Assembly: GCA_964468205.1 (NCBI GenBank)
Contig: CAYXVG010000001.1
Span: forward strand, 1-64,000
DNA: 64,000 nt
From: CAWELS01 sp964468205
GTDB lineage: Bacteria > Acidobacteriota > Terriglobia > Bryobacterales > Bryobacteraceae
Direction of reading: 5' to 3'
Shown: positions 60,288 to 64,000 of the stretch, one piece after another
Layout of the letters: every line of letters begins with the position of its first letter
How positions within the stretch are numbered: the stretch's first letter is position 1
Notes under the pieces: model-generated
What the model saw: the letters and a program-made list of their open reading frames with translations, nothing else
What the model was told of the DNA's origin: nothing
Database searches by the model: none
Program-made: the position numbers and the translations under genes

Positions 60288-62759
60288 TCATCGTTGGAAA
60301 ATGGCCCGCCACTTTCGAAGAACAAGTTCGGCGAGATTCAGCAGCAGGGCGAGAACGAGCAGTCCCGGCCAGAGCGGCATGCTGGACGCGACGGCGCGGC
60401 CTTGCCCGTCGAAGACGACCCGGGCTTCCGGTTCGAAGGCCCCGCCAGTGAAGGCTGCCAGCGATTCCAGCGCCCGCGAATCAGCTCCGTAGTCGTTCAG
60501 TTCATCTTCCTGGAGATAGATGCCGGTTTCCGGAAAGAGATCTGACTCTTCCAACGGCCGCACCCGGAATAGTCCCTGACGGCCGCCTGCGGACACCCGT
60601 CCGCGGTAAGCGCCATCGGCTAGCTGAGACAACGCAAGAGGCTGCCGAAAACCATCCGGTCCAAGCACGAAAACGTCGGGGGGCTCGCTTGTGGCCTGCC
60701 GGGCGAGGCGGTAATCGACAATCAGGTCTCCGGTGGTTGAGTCGTGGCTCGTCCGGACCTCGCCGGTCGAGGAATGAGGCAGCAGGTCCCGGATCAGATT
60801 CACCCAAAACGTGTCGAACCCGTCCCAGCCGACCCAGGATTCTGCCCAGCGGCTTTTTGCGTCGGATGTGAAGACAGCCGCGCGGCCGAGTCCGTATTGC
60901 CAGCGGACGAGGAGAGGGTCCTCTGGGTCGAAGCGAAGAATTGTGTCAGCGTCCGGTTTGGCTTCGAAGCGAACATACCCCTTCAGTTCGGGAAACGATT
61001 CAGAGCTGAAGCCCGCGAGGATCTCAGCCTCCTGCACAACCACAGGAGTTACGGCCTTCTCCACCGTCGTCCGGCCGGTATGTTCCATGACATCCCGGAG
61101 CAGAATCCGGGCCAGGCCGGATGGGTCGGTCAGGAAGTGCGACTTCCCGTTAGCGAACATGGCTACTTTTTCGAGGTAGGCTTTGTTGACATCCTGACCC
61201 AGGCCGACCGTCGAGATGGTTACCTTCTGTCTTGCAGCCTCCTGCGCCAGAGCCATGCTGTCACCCTCCTCGGAGATGCCGTCCGTGAGTAGGACGATAT
61301 GTTTGAAAGTGGCCTGTACGGGTAGGGTGCGCCGGTAGGCCTCGGCTAGCGCCGGAGCAATCTGCGTACCTCCGTCTGGAGTGACGCCGGAGATCAGGCG
61401 TTTGATGAGGGTCTTGTTTTCAGCTTTTCTAACGGGTACAACCCACTGGAAAGAGTTGTCGAAGATGAGCACGCCGACCCAGTCCACGGGCCGCAAGTTG
61501 TCGACAACGCCAATGGCCGAGAGCCGTGCAAGCTCCATCTTGCGGCCCTCCATGGAAGACGACTTGTCAATGATCAGGACGACACATGTGCCCTCGGGAG
61601 AACGGGGCGGCGCCAGCTTGGCTGGCAGAGCGTCTTCAAGCGGGTCGTCCCGTTCTAGCCGGTCCTCGACATAGACGTTGTTCTCGCCTCCGATGACGAG
61701 TAAGCCGCCGCCGTTACGGACAAACTCATTCAGCGTCTCTTTGAGTTCCCGGGGAATCTCTTCGATGTTCCAGTTATTTAAGACGACAACCTGGTAACGA
61801 TCGAGCTCGGAGTGAAGCAGGTCCGACTCCGTGATGTCGAATTCCGCGGCAGCAAGCGCGGAAAGCAGGTGAGTCTCTGTTCCGGGCGGATCTTTGGAAA
61901 GATAGAGAAGCCGGGGGCGGCGGACCGTGACAGCCTGGGCAAAGCGGGCTTCTCCGAGGCCTTCGGCGGCAATCACGCCGGTGAGATCGTAGGCGCCGCC
62001 AAGGTTAAGGCTGCCGTGTATGGTGATGTCGTTGCGTCCGGGTTCGAGTTGCACCACGCCGGATCCGATTTCGCGGCCTTCGGCTGCAACGGTCGCGGTG
62101 GCTCGGCAGCGAACTGGGGAATGGATAGCGAGTTCGATAGGAAAGCGTTCGCCAGCGAACGTGATCGAGGGGAAGCTGACAGTTTCCAGCCGTAACTCCG
62201 GCTCGGACCGTCCGGCGAGGGCGTAGGTGTCGATGGGGATACCGAGTTCGCGGGCTTGCCAGGCAGCGCGGGAAAGCGAACCCCGGTTCTCCTTTCCGTC
62301 AGAGATGACTACCAACTTGGGGACCAGCCCCGCGGGTGTGGCCGCTAGCGCCTCTCGGATCGCTGCTTCGATGTTAGTAGCTCTTCCCGCTGGGCCGGCG
62401 GTGTATCGGATGCTCGAACCGCTCTGGAGTTCCTCGGGTGATGGCGCCCGCACACCGCCGGCAAAGGGCATTACGCGAAGGGCATGGCGGCCGCGAACGC
62501 GTTCAAGATCCGCAACAATGCTTGACGACCGTTCCAGGTCCTCCTCCGATACGCTAGCCGAGGTGTCAACGAGCACCGCCACGGACATTTTGGTCTCCCA
62601 AACTGGAAGTACCGGGCCCGCCAATGCGAGCAGCAGGGCAGCAAATGCTAGGGCCTTGAGCAGCAGTCCCCAGCGCCGGGACGTGCGCCGCCACTGCCAA
62701 AGGAGCCAACCGAGAGGAAGGAGCAGAGCGGGAAGCAGCCAGATCCTCTCAAAGATCAT
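60288..62759 (-). CDS. Membrane protein with two VWA domains and a GATase-like domain
   Basis: An 823-residue protein. Two N-terminal helices (about 5-25 and 33-50) are followed by a first VWA domain with MIDAS-type DTSASVS, a middle segment (about 290-390) containing the GATase1-like LNNWNIEEIPRELKETLNEFVRNGGGLLVIGG, and a second VWA domain with DKSSSMEG. A C-terminal hydrophobic helix (LWPGLLVLALLLNLAELVL) ends the protein. Such BatA/BatD-like proteins bind metal-dependent protein partners in the periplasm. The GATase-like part lacks a visible catalytic triad and may be structural. The start overlaps the next gene's stop by four bases. Confidence 0.85.
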   Translation of the reverse strand: MIFERIWLLPALLLPLGWLLWQWRRTSRRWGLLLKALAFAALLLALAGPVLPVWETKMSVAVLVDTSASVSEEDLERSSSIVADLERVRGRHALRVMPFAGGVRAPSPEELQSGSSIRYTAGPAGRATNIEAAIREALAATPAGLVPKLVVISDGKENRGSLSRAAWQARELGIPIDTYALAGRSEPELRLETVSFPSITFAGERFPIELAIHSPVRCRATATVAAEGREIGSGVVQLEPGRNDITIHGSLNLGGAYDLTGVIAAEGLGEARFAQAVTVRRPRLLYLSKDPPGTETHLLSALAAAEFDITESDLLHSELDRYQVVVLNNWNIEEIPRELKETLNEFVRNGGGLLVIGGENNVYVEDRLERDDPLEDALPAKLAPPRSPEGTCVVLIIDKSSSMEGRKMELARLSAIGVVDNLRPVDWVGVLIFDNSFQWVVPVRKAENKTLIKRLISGVTPDGGTQIAPALAEAYRRTLPVQATFKHIVLLTDGISEEGDSMALAQEAARQKVTISTVGLGQDVNKAYLEKVAMFANGKSHFLTDPSGLARILLRDVMEHTGRTTVEKAVTPVVVQEAEILAGFSSESFPELKGYVRFEAKPDADTILRFDPEDPLLVRWQYGLGRAAVFTSDAKSRWAESWVGWDGFDTFWVNLIRDLLPHSSTGEVRTSHDSTTGDLIVDYRLARQATSEPPDVFVLGPDGFRQPLALSQLADGAYRGRVSAGGRQGLFRVRPLEESDLFPETGIYLQEDELNDYGADSRALESLAAFTGGAFEPEARVVFDGQGRAVASSMPLWPGLLVLALLLNLAELVLRKWRAIFQR

Positions 62760-64000
62760 CGTGCGTTCTCCACCCTATTCCAAGAAAGACCGTCAGCGGC
62801 CAGGCGGCGGGAGCGCCCGAACATCATCCACTCCGCAAACAAACACAGTCCGGCCGCCAGAGCGAGCCACGGCCACCAGTCAGTGTTCCCGGCCGGCCCC
62901 GTCCCGGGCGCTGGAACGCCGCGCCGCACAGAACTCGGCGGCTCCCACCGCGACTGTGGTGAGGGAGGCAGCCCCAATGAACAAACGATGCGGTGGTCAC
63001 CGGCTTGAACGGTCACGGCTCCGGCGCGGCCGGTGTAGAAGCGGACGAGTCCGGAGTCGAGAGTGAACGGCAGTTCCTGATCGCGTTCGTCGGCGACCCG
63101 TACCTGCTCCGGTTTGAGGTCCGGTGGAACAGGCACGGTCACAAGTCCGGCGGAAGTCGCATTCAACTCCCACCGCCGGAAAATGTCCGGACGCATCCAC
63201 CGAAGAATGTTGGCGAACAGCAGCGGAGCGGCGAGAGCGTTCCGCAAGCCCGCTTCCGCCGGATGGAAACCAAGAATGACCTGCTTTTGAGATGGATCGC
63301 CGGTCTCTCTCGCAATGGCGACAGGTCCCTCCGCGCCGAAGGCGAGCGGGATGTCACCGTCCCCAGGCGCGAGAATCTGCGCCTGGGGAATTACTAAATC
63401 AGGTGTTTGCAGTCCGGCGGCGACAGGATGATCTATGCTCCAGCGTTCCACAGCGACATTGTTGGCGGCGTGCACGGCGGTCACGGGAGCGGATCCTTCG
63501 GGCGGACGAATCCATAGAATGCCGGCCGCGTCTGCACCCGCGGGCAGCGCGCAGCTATCCAGGATCAGGATGTCCGCGCCGGCATCGGAGTCCTCAGTCG
63601 GCCGGCGGTACACTGCCTCCACCAAGGGACTGGCGGCGAGCAGCGGCCGGAATAAATCGGGGCGGTTTGAGTGGACCACGACTCGCCCGAGGCTGCGCGC
63701 CGGAACTTCCAGCACGGCGGAATTATCCGGGGCAAAGCCGTCCTCGTCGAGAATCCGGATTTCGAGCAGTCCGGCCGCGCGTGTCCGGAGCGGAAATGAG
63801 ATCTGTTGCTCTTGTCCGGCGTCGAGCGAGAGGCGCCGGAAAACGGCAGGCGAAGCGGCGAATTCGGCGGCTACCTGGGCATTGCGCCGGATCGAAGAAT
63901 GATTCCGGACGGCGACGTAGACCTCCCACTCGTTTGGGGCCTCAGTAGAGTGCGAGAGTCCAGCCCGTTCAATTCCAACATTCTCGACCTCGCTCCGCAC
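62756..64000 (-). CDS. BatA/aerotolerance-like membrane protein, C-terminal part (cut by window edge)
   Basis: Only the C-terminal part of the gene is inside the window; 414 residues are visible and its start is to the right. The sequence is a soluble, beta-rich region (EVYVAVRNHSSIRRNAQVAAEF, VVVHSNRPDLFRPLLAASPLVEAVYRR) with no full VWA motif, then a single C-terminal hydrophobic helix WWPWLALAAGLCLFAEWMMF. It resembles the periplasmic part of BatA-like or DUF1355-type proteins, whose N-terminal VWA should lie beyond 64000. It overlaps the following gene by four bases (ATGA). Confidence 0.7.
   Translation of the reverse strand: MRSEVENVGIERAGLSHSTEAPNEWEVYVAVRNHSSIRRNAQVAAEFAASPAVFRRLSLDAGQEQQISFPLRTRAAGLLEIRILDEDGFAPDNSAVLEVPARSLGRVVVHSNRPDLFRPLLAASPLVEAVYRRPTEDSDAGADILILDSCALPAGADAAGILWIRPPEGSAPVTAVHAANNVAVERWSIDHPVAAGLQTPDLVIPQAQILAPGDGDIPLAFGAEGPVAIARETGDPSQKQVILGFHPAEAGLRNALAAPLLFANILRWMRPDIFRRWELNATSAGLVTVPVPPDLKPEQVRVADERDQELPFTLDSGLVRFYTGRAGAVTVQAGDHRIVCSLGLPPSPQSRWEPPSSVRRGVPAPGTGPAGNTDWWPWLALAAGLCLFAEWMMFGRSRRLAADGLSWNRVENAR

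Noticed and set aside
1..64000. CRISPR arrays, insertion sequences, rRNA genes
   Set aside because: No regularly spaced repeats, transposase motifs or rRNA-like stretches were seen on reading the window.

Overview
The window reads as chromosomal DNA of a GC-rich Gram-negative bacterium, most likely an Acidobacteriota of the Bryobacterales/Solibacter type (inference). The reasons are a giant receptor with an N-terminal carboxypeptidase-regulatory-like domain, MacB-type permeases without a linked ATPase, LptD and MsbA (an LPS-type outer membrane), a bacillithiol-type BshA, and many small operons joined by ATGA overlaps. No IS element, CRISPR array or rRNA was seen. The only RNA gene found is a tRNA-Thr(CGU).

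Layout. 1-2316: the integrase end of an integrated element, ending at the 3' end of tRNA-Thr; a good sigma70-like promoter with an overlapping inverted repeat precedes a small basic protein and the tyrosine integrase. 2404-9835: Rieske protein, mutM, folP with a long repetitive C-terminal tail that runs antisense into mutM, a GNAT, two MacB-like permeases and a hybrid histidine kinase. 9836-10273 is a 438-base gap without a recognisable gene. 10274-18690: esterase, ankyrin protein, ROK glucokinase, YggS, glycosyltransferase, a divergent aldo/keto reductase and methyltransferase pair, a RibBA with a degenerate GTP cyclohydrolase half, and an exported protein of unknown function. 18757-22545: UvrC-like short protein, UDP-GlcNAc 2-epimerase and flippase. 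22797-30052: TPR protein, YvcK, GlmU, TruB, a tight DUF1844/MBL/RibF string, and class II aldolase. 30187-32727: degenerate GGDEF protein and a decayed ATPase-effector pair. 32773-41902: Eda, then a long housekeeping operon (Trm112-like, heptosyltransferase, MsbA, YicC, Gmk, RpoZ, CoaBC, uracil-DNA glycosylase, Tmk, HolB). 42040-47341: DUF72 and hypF-C-D-E without hydrogenase genes. 47589-56101: receptor, YceI, zinc-ribbon RDD protein, LptD, site-2 protease. 56167-64000: BshA, a beta-propeller lipoprotein, sensor kinase, exported methyltransferase and two VWA/BatA-like membrane proteins, the last cut by the window edge.

Together the genes serve envelope building (GlmU, WecB, flippase, heptosyltransferase, MsbA, LptD), flavin and CoA cofactors (RibBA, RibF, CoaBC), nucleotide supply and DNA repair (Gmk, Tmk, MutM, UDG, HolB) and central carbon metabolism (Fba, Eda, glucokinase). 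The most unusual item is the ATPase plus Toprim-like partner at 31341-32727. The ATPase has lost its C-terminal half by an internal deletion, yet its last residues are still readable in another frame just before an intact partner gene.
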